In this document: positions 24,190-36,796 of the stretch, piece by piece
How the letters are laid out: each line of letters begins with the position of its first letter
Position numbering within the stretch: position 1 is the stretch's first letter
Source of the DNA: Arabidopsis thaliana
Lineage: Eukaryota > Streptophyta > Magnoliopsida > Brassicales > Brassicaceae
Assembly: GCF_000001735.4 (NCBI RefSeq)
Contig: NC_003075.7
Span: 6,449,001-6,513,000 of the forward strand
DNA: 64,000 bases
Direction of reading: 5' to 3'
Translations under genes and position numbers: made by a program
Notes under the pieces: generated by a model
What the model saw: the letters and a program-made list of their open reading frames with translations, nothing else
Told to the model about the DNA's origin: nothing
The model's database searches: none

Positions 24190-24540
24190 AGAACGTGTAC
24201 ATATACTTTTCCTCTTCATAAGGCCAAACCCCTGCTTCTAACTAAAAACAACATTAATCTTTCTTTTGTTTTGTTAAAGAAACAATATTAATACATAAAT
24301 AAATAAAACACAAGTGTGCAAGAGCGTCGACGTGTATCTAAGAGATCACGAGATTTAAAAACAAAAAAAGCTGCTAAGTTAGCTTACATAACATCATCAT
24401 CTCAGTTTCTACATATTCCTTTCCGTAATTAATGTTAGTCTCTTGTTTACTCCTGTCGCAATGTGTCTCTTCTCCTATCTCCAAAGCTTTCAACTATCCC
24501 TGTCTATATATTCCCATCATGTATATAATGAATCCAATAT
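24190..24540 (+). repeat. HIPP promoter segment, duplicated at 17118-17456
   Basis: Right-hand member of a direct repeat pair about 7 kb apart that brackets the SCR-like gene and the copia element. This copy ends about 40 bases before the HIPP start codon, so it includes the promoter and leader. Confidence 0.75.
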
Positions 24541-24581
24541 TTCAATATTCTTTTCTAAATTCTTCGATCTTATAGTCGTAG

Positions 24582-26137
24582 ATGTCTTCCTTGATAGTGA
24601 AAAGTCTCGGGTCCATTGTCTCTATCATTGCAAGAATTTTCTTCTTTCGACGTAGCCGTCCTGTGTCTAATCCAAGAACCACCGCACATATAAGCTACTT
24701 CAGGATGTCTAGGAAACGTCCACTCTCTTTGCAGGTTATTTTTTCTTTCTCTAGATATCCTTGCTCATTCTCCTCACCGCAACGGAAATCATAGGCATGA
24801 ACATTTGGTTTTCGGGTCGGTCGGTTTCGTTTGAATCCTTTGATTTGGTTTCGACTAGACATGAGTGTTGCCGAATTGGGGCCAAAATATAAATTTGAGT
24901 TGAGTACTCATTGTAGAATGGTTTATAAATATTTTGGGTATGGTTATGATATGGTTTAGATCTTCATCCCTATATTCAAATAATTGTGGTTACATAGATG
25001 CATTTTAGAAAACATATTTAATTGAAAGTATAAGAAGATGCATTTTAGACATCTCTCACTTTTCTAAATTTTGCTTAAACACAAGCCGCACTTGATGTAA
25101 AACAGTTTTTTTCCGAATAATTTTACATAATATTCAAAAAACAAAAGAATAAGAAGATTAGCAAAACAAACGAAATTCTTTTGATAAACGAATCATTGAT
25201 GGACTATACCATTAATAGTCAAGCTTTCCAATTAATGACATTTGAAAAGCTGATATTTGCAGAACCGATTGGTTTATATTTTATTTTTTTTGAATTTAGT
25301 GTTAAGTTATATTCAAAGAAAAAATAAACGTTTATACATGTGAATGCAAAATTTTCTTAGCATATAGAATAAAGTTTTATATCCTTGGTGTTATATCGAT
25401 GCGAACCACACTTGGAATCCTTCCACATATTTCTCTACCTTCCCTTTTACACTAGCCATGATTAAATTATCTCGATTTAAATGTCAATTCCTACACAATC
25501 ATCTAGTTTTCAAAGTGCTAATAATTTACTAATGATCATTTTGATAATAGTATATACCATACTACTTTTTTTATTTATATCCAAAGTTCTCATAAGAAAA
25601 CTAAAGTTTTTGAGTTTGACATTCGTGGCTCGTGGACTACTAGACGGTTGAGCTGAAGGTAAGAATGTGTTGTACTGGTTGCGTCAGGATCGTTAGGAAC
25701 GCGATCTCCAAACTCCGAGGTAACAACTAATTGCTTTGCTTTAAAATTTAAAGACAAGATTAGTGTAATGAACGAAAAAAGAGACTAGATGTAATGAATT
25801 TGATTAAATTTTAGGAGTTGACTCAGTGGAGGTGGATAAAGAGTTAGGAAGAGTGAGAGTGGTGGGTTATGTTGACAGAAACAAAGTACTCAAAGCCGTG
25901 AGGCGAGCGGGGAAGAGAGCTGAGTTTTCGCCATACCCTGAACCTCCACTTTACTTCACATCTACTCAAAACTATTTCGTAGATCCTTCGAAAGAGTTTA
26001 AAGAGAGCTATAACTATTATAGACATGGCTACAATGGTACAGAACAACATGGTAATATCCCCGTAGGTTCTCGTGGAGACGACAGGGTTAGTAATATGTT
26101 CAATGACGATAACGTTAATGCATGCCGTCTCATGTAA
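24582..26137 (+). CDS. HIPP44: heavy-metal-associated isoprenylated plant protein (HIPP)
   Basis: Exons 24582-24734, 25644-25719 and 25815-26137 give 183 aa. Exon 1 encodes an unusual basic, hydrophobic N-terminus (ARIFFFRRSRPVSN, then SRKRPLSLQ) and is joined across a 909-base intron to TVELKVRMCCTGCVRIV. The HMA ferredoxin-like domain follows (residues about 52-115), with CxxC metal ligands at C61 and C64. Then come KAVRRAGKRAEFSPYP and the subgroup tail ESYNYYRHGYN and RGDDRVSNMFNDDN. The protein ends CRLM, a CaaX box for farnesylation, implying membrane attachment. Family members bind Cu/Zn/Cd ions or act with partner proteins; the ligand here is unproven. Symbol and locus (At4g10465) from memory. 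Confidence 0.9.
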
Positions 26138-27108
26138 ACTACATACGTAATGACTTAAAACTTGTGGAGAAGTAAACTGTAATTATTATCATATTGTACT
26201 AGTAATACTATAAAAGAATAAGAGAAGTCCAGTGTTCCCTACTTGTATTAGAAACGTCATTTTATAGTGGTTAAATGTCATATTGCTTATATTTATCTTT
26301 AATTCACTTTTGCAAATGTCATTTCATGGTTGTTGTTTTTCAGTTTTTAATATGTTTTTTTTTGTGCAACACTAATATGTTTTTGTTCTATATATCGTTT
26401 TCGATGTGTAATGAGTTTGATCTCCATTTAAGTTAATTATTTATTTGTATTTTCTGAATTTTTAGTTCCCTCAAATGTGTTTTGCAATAATATTATGTAA
26501 GATATGAAATTTTTGGTCTCTCATGAAACATTTTATGAAGACTTTCAATTTTAATTTTGAGTACAATATCTTTTTAAAGTAAAACGTTTTCGGGTTAGTC
26601 TAATTATTGAATCAATTTTCTTGAAAGAAAGTAAGTAAGTCATCAGCTTGATAGAAATTATTTGTATTGACTTAAAGATGTTTAATTAGTTTATTTTTAT
26701 CATTGGTGACCGATCATTATCTTTATACTATTTTATTCGGTTATAGTAAAAAATAAATAATCACTTCATTATTATTGTAATATTGTTAAACTTAATATTT
26801 TAGTTTGAACAAAAAGAAATGATTTTATATTTTTGTTAAATATGGTATAATTAGTTTTACTTTTATAAAACTACATAAGTTACATTAAATAAATTATAAT
26901 CAATCAAGCAATGGTCGAATCCGGTTGAACCGAAATGTAGTCCGGTTTACTGTCGGAGTTTGGTTTAGAAAACATTGGTAATCACTAATCACAGATAGCA
27001 CAGTGAAAAGGGTAGGACAAGGTTGATGAAGCTCGTCGTCTCTGCAAAATCCCTTCCCTTCTTTCTTTCTATCCACAAACAAAATTTCGAATCCATAGAG
27101 AAGAAAAC
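26138..27108. other. AT-rich intergenic region
   Basis: 3' flank of the HIPP gene and promoter of the next gene. No feature recognised beyond A/T-rich sequence. Confidence 0.5.
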
Positions 27109-28509
27109 ATGAAGCAATGTGATCGTAGTAGTCTATCTCCTTTTCCTATAAGTTCTTCTTCCTTATCTTCTTCTTTCGTTGCTTCTGAATCTGATCCTGA
27201 AGATTCTTTATGGAGTGATTTCACTTTCGATTTCTCATTCTTAACATCCGAAGACCACAAGATTAGTCCCAATGATGATAATGATGCGACCACTGTTCCT
27301 AAAGGTTTTTTTTTTTTTTTGTCTTTCTTGAAATGTTATGGTTTTGTTCTTGTTATGTGTTGTGTAAGAGTTTCTTGAATCCCTTAGGAGAGAATTTACT
27401 GTAATGTGCTCTTCTATGACACTTGTGAATGATTTATTTGGACTTGTGTAGGGAAAGAATTGAATCCTTTGGCACCTCAGTTTCTACCATTCAATGCTAA
27501 GAAGAACCTAAACAAGAATGGGAGAGAAATTGAAGTAAACAGTTCCAACCAAAACACTAGAATAGGCGTCCTGATCCATGATGCAGATGAGAGTTTGGGT
27601 TTAGTATCTCAAGATAGTGTTTCCAACACTATGAGTATGTTAGATATTAGCAACGAGTTCCAAAAGTCTAAAAAGCTGGATCCGTTAGCTCCTGTTTTTG
27701 TTCCTGCTTGTGCAAAACTAAGTGAGAAGCACGGTGCAGCAGATCACATGTTAACTATGGAGACAAATGTTGGCTCAACTTCTGGTGTAAGTTCTTCAGA
27801 CAGTATGTTGCTTAATACTTTTAAGGTTGTTGGGACACATTCTTTAGTGGTCGACCGCAGTTTAAGGAATAGATACTCTAATACAAGATTGGATAGGTCC
27901 AGCAACAAGTCTCATGGTCGGAAGAAGCTAAATCCTCTGGCTCCTCGGTTCTCACTAGCAGATCATAAACAAAATGTATATGGCTGTGAGGTAAACCAAG
28001 CTGCAAATGACTTTGGTGATAGACATGGCTGTTCCACATCATCACCATCTCAAAAAGTGGATGTTAAGAAACTACTTACGACGATTCATGGATTGTCAGA
28101 GTTGCTAACACATGTACACAGTTCAGAAACTTCGGATTTACCAAATGAGCAGTATCTTGATCTCATCAACTGTACTGTGCAGAATCTCAACTCCTATATC
28201 AATAACAGAGTTCAGGAGCATAGTGGGGATTATGCAAGTGCTGTACATAGTTCATGTGATTTATATTCGTTGCCTAATATGCGTAAGGTATGTTCTCTTG
28301 ACTACTTTTAAGGATCATCGAAGCATTCTTGTTCGGTTTTAAAGCCTGTAGACCATCGTTATCACAATGTGCAGGTTATAAGAAATCATCATCAAACAGA
28401 AGAGCAAATCAACCCAGAGGTGTGTTTTTATAAAAGCTTATGGCTCAAGGCTAAGGCAGAGAGATCGTTGATGGAACATGAAACATTTCTTTCAAAAGCA
28501 AGATCTTGA
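27109..28509 (+). CDS. plant protein of unknown function with three PAM2-like motifs
   Basis: Exons 27109-27304, 27452-28287 and 28375-28509 give 388 aa. The N-terminus is acidic and serine-rich (SDPEDSLWSDFTFDFSFL). Three repeats then follow: LNPLAPQFLP (residues 69-78), LDPLAPVFVP (141-150) and LNPLAPRFSL (225-234). Their spacing L-N-x-x-A-x-x-F-x-P is that of PAM2, the peptide that binds the MLLE domain of poly(A)-binding protein. The C-terminus has a leucine-rich helix (KKLLTTIHGLSELLTHV) and a conserved-looking end CFYKSLWLKAKAERSL. I read straight through the GTGTGT after residue 356 because the frame stays open and meaningful to the TGA. No enzyme domain seen. A role in mRNA metabolism is inference only. 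Probably At4g10470. Confidence 0.85.
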
Positions 28510-29088
28510 GCAATTAGTGAAGAGTTATATAAGGTGACATCAGATCATCCTAACTTTTTTACTTCATAGCAACAATGTCAAAGATTGATTTCTCTTTCTA
28601 TGAGGTCCTATTGAGCGTTTGCTTTCGATTTTGCAGGTTAGCGTGTAGAAATTCAAGCGGCTGAATCGAGGCGGTGTTACTAGCTAGAGAAGTTTTGCTA
28701 GCAAATGTATGTGTAGGTCGAAAAGAGGGACACTCATGTCAATTCTAGACAAAGACTTGAATCTGTATTTTGTGTTGTAGAAACTTGAAATACTTTATAC
28801 ACAAATCTAGCTTTGTTTCTTGAACCAAATTTGTATTTTGAAGCTACATTTCAATGAATATATGTAAAGAGATTACTCATCAATCTTTCTTGCTAAAGAG
28901 TTAACAACACTAGACATAAACGTCTCAAATTATAGATGTGAAGCAACATTGTTTATGGCTCAGAGAAAGGTAAAAAGAAATAGCCTCAAAAAAGTGGAGA
29001 AACAGAGATGTTCGAGAAAATTGCTAACCGAATCAGAAATGAAGCAACAAAGACGAACCATCACAAGTCTTTTGCAACTCACTAAAAC
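28510..29088. other. convergent intergenic region
   Basis: 3' UTRs of the unknown gene (plus strand) and NACA4 (minus strand). A 76-codon ORF at 28949-29179 overlaps the NACA4 end antisense and is a shadow. Confidence 0.5.
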
Positions 29089-30079
<991 letters not shown>

Positions 30080-30203
30080 CTTCTTCTTCTTCAACCTCTT
30101 ATCTTCTTCTTCGGAGGAAAAGATAAAAACGAAAACCCTTGAAACAGCGCAGCGAAACTAACCCTTTTCTCAGTTTCAGTGGCGATGAATATAAAGAGGG
30201 GCG

Positions 30204-31640
30204 TAAGATAGTGATTTGGGCTTACCCTATCGTTTAATGGGCCTTAGAAATAGTTCGTTTAAGTTTTATTAATTAGCCCATTAGATAATACATTAGCCCC
30301 AAACTATTTGTTTTCATAAATATATTAGCCCAAGTCCACCAATTCTGATGTGGTGTGTTTTCCATTGATAACTAAAAAAACAACCAATTTTAACGCATGA
30401 ATATCTAGGTCGTTTAGTTTTTTTTTTTCTATTACAGATTACGAGAGTTGTTACATAGACAATTTTATTATGCATAATTTCTTTCCCTTATTAGATCCAC
30501 GATATACGACACCTCATTCTTCTTCTCCATGCGCTTGATGGATACCAAAAATATCTTCTCTGCGTATAATCCTGGCGAACGGCTATAATTGTACATCGTT
30601 GTAGATCTCCTGCACACTTGCCTCAATTAATCTGCAAATCTATTAATAAATTGCAGTAGCTGGGATTCAAACTCCAAACCTCTTAGTATATAAGTATTAA
30701 TGAACCCTTGATCAACCATTGAACCAAGGAGGCTTTCTGGGTCGTTAAGTTAAGAGACAAAATTTAATAAATAATTAACTTAGAGACAATTAGTTTTTTT
30801 TCTTTTTAAGGTATATTGACAAAAAAAATAGATTTGACGTTGGAAAATATTTAAAAAAATAATAATTATCTCTGCTTTTTTGCCTTGCGTATGGGACAAT
30901 ACGTATATTCAATTGACTTTTTGTGCAAGGAACGAGTTGAGTGCATTTTAAAGGTTAAAGCTTGTCATGTGAAATAATACACATACAACAAAAAAGAACG
31001 AGTTAACATGCATATTAGTAACGGCTAGACTATTAATTATTGTTTTTTTTTTCAGATTGGAGAAGTTTTAACATACAAACAGATATTATACGATTCTAGA
31101 ATGTGTACACGTGAAAACACATATATAAAGCACTAAAAGGTCAATATTATACAAGCAGACAATTTGTTAATATCTGTGTGCGATTAAGTTAGTCTAGCCG
31201 TTATTAAATGCATGTCAACTCGCTCTTGCTCGTTGCATGTCCGTGAACTCGTTCTATCACGCAAGGCAAAAGCTGAGGCTGTTTTTTTTTTGAACTTTTT
31301 CAACTTCATATCTATTTATTTACTTTATTTGTCTTTTTACAAAGATAGAAAAACTAATTGTCTCTAAGTTCATTATTTATCAAATTTTGTCCCTTAGCTA
31401 AACGACCCCAATATCCATGCGTTAGAATTGGTTGTCTTTAGTTTACCAGTGTGCAAGTGAAAACACACCAACATACAAATTGGTGGACACAATTATTTAG
31501 GCTTATATATTTACGAAAACGAATTATTTGGACTAATGTATTTACTCCGATGGAAAGTAATGGAACCTAAACGAGCTATTTTTATGGTCCATTGAACGAT
31601 AAGGTAATCCCAAAGGACTATCTTATACACTTTTTACAAA
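30204..31640. repeat. long inverted repeat (arms about 500 bp)
   Basis: The left arm (30204-31040, interrupted by the SINE at 30418-30739) and right arm (about 31186-31640) are reverse complements with moderate divergence. Matching landmarks: 'taagatagt' at 30203 versus 'actatctta' at 31618; 'gtgtgttttccattg' versus its complement near 31465; 'aacgcatgaatatc' near 30393 versus 31409; 'ttagagacaattag' at 30780 versus 31353; 'aacggctagact' at 31020 versus 31191. The loop is about 145 bases. The left arm begins 125 bases upstream of the NACA4 ATG and contains its site II promoter motifs. Could be a foldback/MULE-type element or an inverted duplication of the promoter. Confidence 0.8.
30418..30739 (-). 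mobile_element. SINE (tRNA-derived), about 320 bp
   Basis: Absent from the other arm of the inverted repeat, so it is a clean insertion. It is flanked by GGTCGTTTAG (30408-30417) and GGTCGTTAAG (30740-30749), a 10-base target duplication with one mismatch. On the minus strand it starts CCAGAAAGCCTCCTTGG, has an A-box-like TGGTTCAATGGTTG and a B-box-like GTTTGAATCCCAG, and ends in an A-run (the T-run at 30418-30429). These are the hallmarks of a pol III SINE such as AtSB/RathE; I cannot assign the subfamily. Confidence 0.75.
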
Positions 31641-34600
31641 TCAATGTTATAAATTTTTCTAAGATCTGAATTTTGTTTTGACAAAATATGATGAATTCAA
31701 CAAAATCCGGTGACCATTCGATAAAACCGCCATTGGAATCATAAGTTTCCCGAAAGATCAATTAAAAAACCTTTGTTGGACAAGCGAGCAGTGTAGTAAG
31801 CAGTTCCTTCATTGCAAAGATGGTTTTATATATTTTTGGTGCGTTTAAAAACGAAATCTTATAAACGTACATAAAAACGAATTAATGTATTAATGTCACT
31901 TGGTTAACCAAGCACAACAATACAATATCGTTTCATAAATGCTGCGTTGTTTCTTTTGACGTCATATTGCGTACGTTACGTTTTTAAATATTCTCGTCTA
32001 GAAAAAAAATATACTAACCAATTTCATACAAATGCCTTGTCATTGAAATAGGTGTACTGCCTTTTTTGATTACTTCAATCTTGGATCATTCAATTAGGAG
32101 ACTCTTAGGCCAACATTAAGGTTGAGGTTCATGTGTTTAAATTGGTCGTATTTGGTTTATCAATGCAAGTGAAAGCAAGAGTTGGTAGACAAATGTTTAG
32201 CACATCATGCCCGGAGGCAGGAACGCAAGATATAACATTTGCCTAATTATTTAAAGGCTCCTTCAATTTGTTATATTTTTTGTAGTTTTACCTTATATCT
32301 TCAATAACGCGGTCTAGAGTTAATGGTCTTTTCATTAAATACCATGTCACAATGTGAATCTAGAGTTAATGGTCTTTTCTTTTTTGTTTTTGTTTTCAAT
32401 AATTGTTTCTTATTTTGTCTTATACATATTAACTACTTCTTTAAATGCGGTCGGTGGTCTAAAATATTTAACTAATACCAATAACCAGTGCACTGGCAAT
32501 CTTAATTGCTACTACTCCTTTCAAATTATTTTTCTGTTTTAAAATGACTAGTATTGTTTAGATTTCAATATGAATTTCCATAGAAAATACATAATTCCAA
32601 TCCAATTCTAAACAAATATAAAAATAATAAATACAATACCAAGAATAATTGCTTTTTACGAGATATTTTTTATATACTTTATTAATTATGTGAAATGATA
32701 TTTATTGAGAAACGGATATATGTATTGATAATACTCTGATTTTCTTTGTAGAAATGAAAGATTTGAATATTACCTTGCCATAGGCTTGATTATTTGAGAT
32801 GAAAACAAACTGATCAACGGAAGAAACACAATTGGCCAATGACTGAAACTTTAAAAACAGAAAAAAAAAACATAAACACAAGTTAGAAATTCGAAACAAC
32901 ACTTGATATCGGTCAACCCCATTAAGTATTGTGAAGTAATTAGATGTGAGTTTAATGTTAAACGAAAATTCAAAAATGATAGATTTGTTTAGGTTTAGAA
33001 ATTATCTTGTGAAAAAATCAATTTCATTAAGTTATCGAAAAGACACAGTCATCTGAAACGTCAATGCATGCATTCGATGACAACAACACAAAAGATTAGG
33101 TTTGGAAGTGGAGACTATGTTTAATCGATCTCTTATCAGTTTGTTTTGGTGAGATTTGATATAGGAACAGGTGGGAGGCGATCACTTTCACTTTTTTCGG
33201 TAAGAAAAAACCGGATTTGCTCGAAAGGCAAGGAGAGGATTTGGTGACTCTACTCAAAATGTATCATCATAAATCTGTTGAATGAGATAAGATTTTGAGC
33301 GAGAGTTGGGTTAGAGATATGTATGTTCTCGATTGACGGTTTTTTTTGTTTGTTTGTTGATTGTGTCATGAAGGTTTCACCCAATATAAATAGAGATTTT
33401 TGGAAAAGAAAACTTTTTATGGACCTTATCCCTTTTTTAGTAAAATAAATCCATTTTTCAAGTTTTTACTTTTTTTACTTTTCATGGGCCTAGTGTTTTT
33501 GTTTTAGTAATATATTGTATATACAACAATAAAAGTTACAAATGAGAATTAAAATAGAGAAAACAGATAAATATTAATTCATTATTTTCCTTTTATTTTA
33601 TTTTATTTTGATTATCCATAGTTTAATACCTTGTTCAATTAATTGCCCGCCTAGCCGCTTAGGCGTGATCAGATGGGATCCGCGGCAATTTTGTCCAAAT
33701 CGGAAAGATTAATTGTTGATCCGATTTTTTTCGTCTAGACCCGTCTAGAGGGTGCCTAGCCCATTTTTATTTTTTCATTTTTTAAAATCAAAATTTTTTA
33801 ATATCCAACTTATATTCGTAATTTGTATGAAAAATCATAAATTTGAACCTAAAATCTTGTTTTTATGTGTTTAATATAATTTTAAAAATAATTTTATACT
33901 AATTTCTTAATTATAATAGATTAATATGTTTTAAAAATATTAAATTATCCTAAAACTAATCCTGATTAATCCACGTATAATCTTTGATTTTCTGCTAGGG
34001 GCTAGGCCCACCCTCACCGTCTGACTAGCGCCTAGCGATTTTTTGAGCAAATGTAAAACAAATCAATTTATTTTTGTGTCCATAGATAAATAATTGTTTT
34101 TCAATGTTTTTTTAAAAAGCATTCCGGAATAAATCCGTATAATATTATTAATTATTATAGAATTAATAGTTATTAGATGAAAAACATATATAATTTATTT
34201 AGTTAAAATAATGTTTTATATATTACAATCAAATTCTTATTTATTCAAAATTTTATGTATAATTAATAGCATGCAAACTTTTTTTTCTTTCTTTTAGTTT
34301 TTAGTAGTGATATACTCTTGATACATATAAAGACAAATGTTAAAAATGACAAAACAAAAAAAAAATCAATGTTACAACTTTTATTAGCAGCATGGGAAAT
34401 CGAAAATATATATTTTAAATTATTTCTGTATATTAATTATTTTGTCTCTTTACTAACATGCAAAACCTGTTTTCCAATTTTATAAAAGTTCTCGTACAAC
34501 AAAGATAAAAGTTACAAATGACCAAAAAATAGATAAACGTTACAGTTTCTCTGGTTTTCCTTTTTAAAAAACTTTTAGTAATACGTTACTTGTGTACACA

Positions 34601-34899
34601 ATATATAATAAAGTTGCAAATGGCAAAAATCCCAAGACAAAGAGATAAGATGATAAAGATTACAATTTCTATTATTAATTTATTTTTCCTTCTTTTTTGA
34701 GTAGTTAAATACTTAAATCATTTCCGTAGATAAAACATGTCACCAGATTTCTTACTTAAAAAGGACAAAGTATAAAACTCGTGCGGTGTCCTTGTCCTTA
34801 TATAACACATCTTTGAGACTATGACTCATGTGATATTGTACCATAACATATCTCTCTCTTTCTCTCATTATCGCTCTCACTTCAGATTTTAAACCAATC
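31641..34899. other. AT-rich intergenic region with transposon debris
   Basis: No credible gene. A minus-strand ORF at 32702-32902 starts like a signal peptide (MLFRISNLCLCFFFLFLKFQ) and meets a possible donor (GGCAAG|GTAATA), but I could find no following exon. A GC-richer block at 33640-34040 is described separately. The last 100 bases are the DLO2 promoter with a TATA box (TTATATAAC, about 34798). Confidence 0.5.
33640..34040. repeat. candidate MITE with CTAGGCG-type ends
   Basis: The block opens with 'cccgcctagccgcttaggcg' and closes with 'ctgactagcgcctagcg', so related CTAGGCG motifs lie in inverted arrangement at both ends of about 400 bases. A further 'gcctagccc' lies at 33751 and 'ctaggggctaggccc' at 33996. 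This looks like a small non-autonomous DNA transposon; no target duplication was verified. Confidence 0.45.
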
Positions 34900-36179
34900 A
34901 TGGCAGCATCAAAACTCCTCGTATCCGACATCGCCTCTGTCGTTGATCACGTCCCTTCAAACTACGTCAGACCAGTCTCTGACCGTCCAAAAATGTCCGA
35001 GGTTCAAACTTCCGGCGACTCTATTCCTCTAATCGATCTCCACGACCTCCATGGACCTAATCGAGCTGACATTATCAATCAGTTTGCTCATGCATGCTCT
35101 TCTTGTGGCTTCTTCCAGGTAAGTGCACAAACAATCCACTTTTAATCTCCTATACTCTGGTTTCTTGAGTAACACTCTTATCTTTTCTTGATTTTACACT
35201 AGGGTTTTGCAATACTGTTTTTCTTTCTTTCATGATTTTACACTAGATTTGTTTCCTCTGTTCCAGATCAAGAACCATGGAGTACCAGAAGAAACGATCA
35301 AAAAAATGATGAATGCGGCAAGAGAGTTTTTCCGGCAATCAGAGAGCGAAAGAGTGAAGCATTACTCAGCAGATACCAAAAAGACAACGAGACTCTCCAC
35401 AAGTTTCAACGTTTCCAAAGAGAAAGTCTCTAACTGGAGAGACTTCCTTCGACTCCATTGCTACCCTATCGAAGATTTCATCAATGAATGGCCCTCAACA
35501 CCGATCTCTTTCAGAGAAGTCACAGCCGAATACGCTACAAGCGTTAGAGCCTTGGTTCTGACACTTCTTGAGGCAATCTCAGAGAGCTTAGGTCTTGCGA
35601 AAGACCGTGTAAGCAATACAATAGGCAAACATGGTCAACACATGGCTATTAACTACTATCCCCGGTGTCCTCAACCAGAGCTAACTTACGGACTTCCGGG
35701 GCATAAAGATGCAAACTTGATCACTGTTCTTCTTCAAGATGAAGTCTCTGGTTTACAGGTGTTTAAAGATGGTAAATGGATCGCTGTTAATCCTGTTCCC
35801 AACACTTTCATAGTCAACCTTGGTGACCAAATGCAGGTAATTAGGAGACAAAGTGAAAAAAAAATCATCTGTTTTGTTCACTCTCTTTGTACTTACTTTA
35901 TGTGCTTGTTTCTCCTCATAGGTTATAAGCAATGAAAAATACAAGAGTGTTCTTCACAGAGCGGTTGTGAACAGCGACATGGAGCGGATATCGATACCGA
36001 CATTCTACTGTCCTTCTGAAGATGCTGTGATTAGTCCAGCACAAGAGCTGATCAATGAGGAAGAAGACTCTCCTGCTATTTACAGAAACTTTACATATGC
36101 TGAATATTTTGAAAAGTTTTGGGACACAGCATTTGATACTGAGAGCTGTATTGACTCGTTCAAAGCATCCACCGCCTAA
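34900..36179 (+). CDS. DLO2: 2-oxoglutarate/Fe(II) oxygenase, DMR6-like
   Basis: Exons 34900-35118, 35267-35836 and 35922-36179, all phase 0, give 348 aa. The N-terminal DIOX_N domain includes IPLIDLHDLHG and CSSCGFFQIKNHGVP. The catalytic jelly roll has iron ligands H219 and D221 (LPGHKDANLITVLLQD) and H275 (SVLHRAV). The 2-oxoglutarate-binding RxS is R285-I-S287. WRDFLRLHCYPIEDF and INYYPRCPQPELTYG are typical of the DMR6/DLO clade. DMR6 and DLO1 hydroxylate salicylic acid and dampen immunity; the activity of this member is inferred from relatedness. A tandem sister lies at 42089. At4g10490. Confidence 0.95.
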
Positions 36180-36796
36180 GATAGTGTACTATCGAATCAA
36201 TCATCCGTCATGACTAGGCCGGTCCTTAGTTCTTGATTGGAACTCAAATACCCATTTGTGTTGCCATTTCAAGATCAGTATAGTTTTCTTTAATGAACAA
36301 ATCTGCCTGAGAAGTAAAACAAACTGTTCTTGCAACATTTTGAAATCATTATGTTTTTATATTTACACTTGCACATATTGTAGAAGTCATTCAAGGAGGA
36401 GCAATAGTAGAATGATACACAGAAATCGATCTCGCAGACTTGAGGGTCATGTCGCTCATGTTAAGTAGATTCTCAGCTTCCATCAATGCCTATTATCCAA
36501 ACTAAATATGTTTAAACATCATTGCTGCTGAGAATATATATCCAATGTGGATTTCATATTGAGGAAACTAAATCCCAAAACATAGTGTTCCTAGTAACAA
36601 GTTCTTACAACATATGACTTTCTAGCTACATTAATATTCTTGTCCATGTTAATTATATATCTCAACATCAGGTTTAGTCGCAGCAAGCTATGTAACATGT
36701 CATCTTCAAAATACATAAAACACTTGATAAAAAAAGTTTATATGATAATATTTCCTTCGGCTACATTGCATGTAGTGACCAAATTAACCATTAACG
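36180..36796. other. DLO2 3' flank
   Basis: 3' UTR and intergenic DNA. The ORF at 36256-36468 ends in a run of basic residues but has no recognised similarity. Confidence 0.5.

Noticed and set aside
32702..32902. Minus-strand ORF with a signal-peptide-like start
   Set aside because: Could be exon 1 of a secreted peptide, but no second exon or cysteine pattern was found downstream; kept only as a note.
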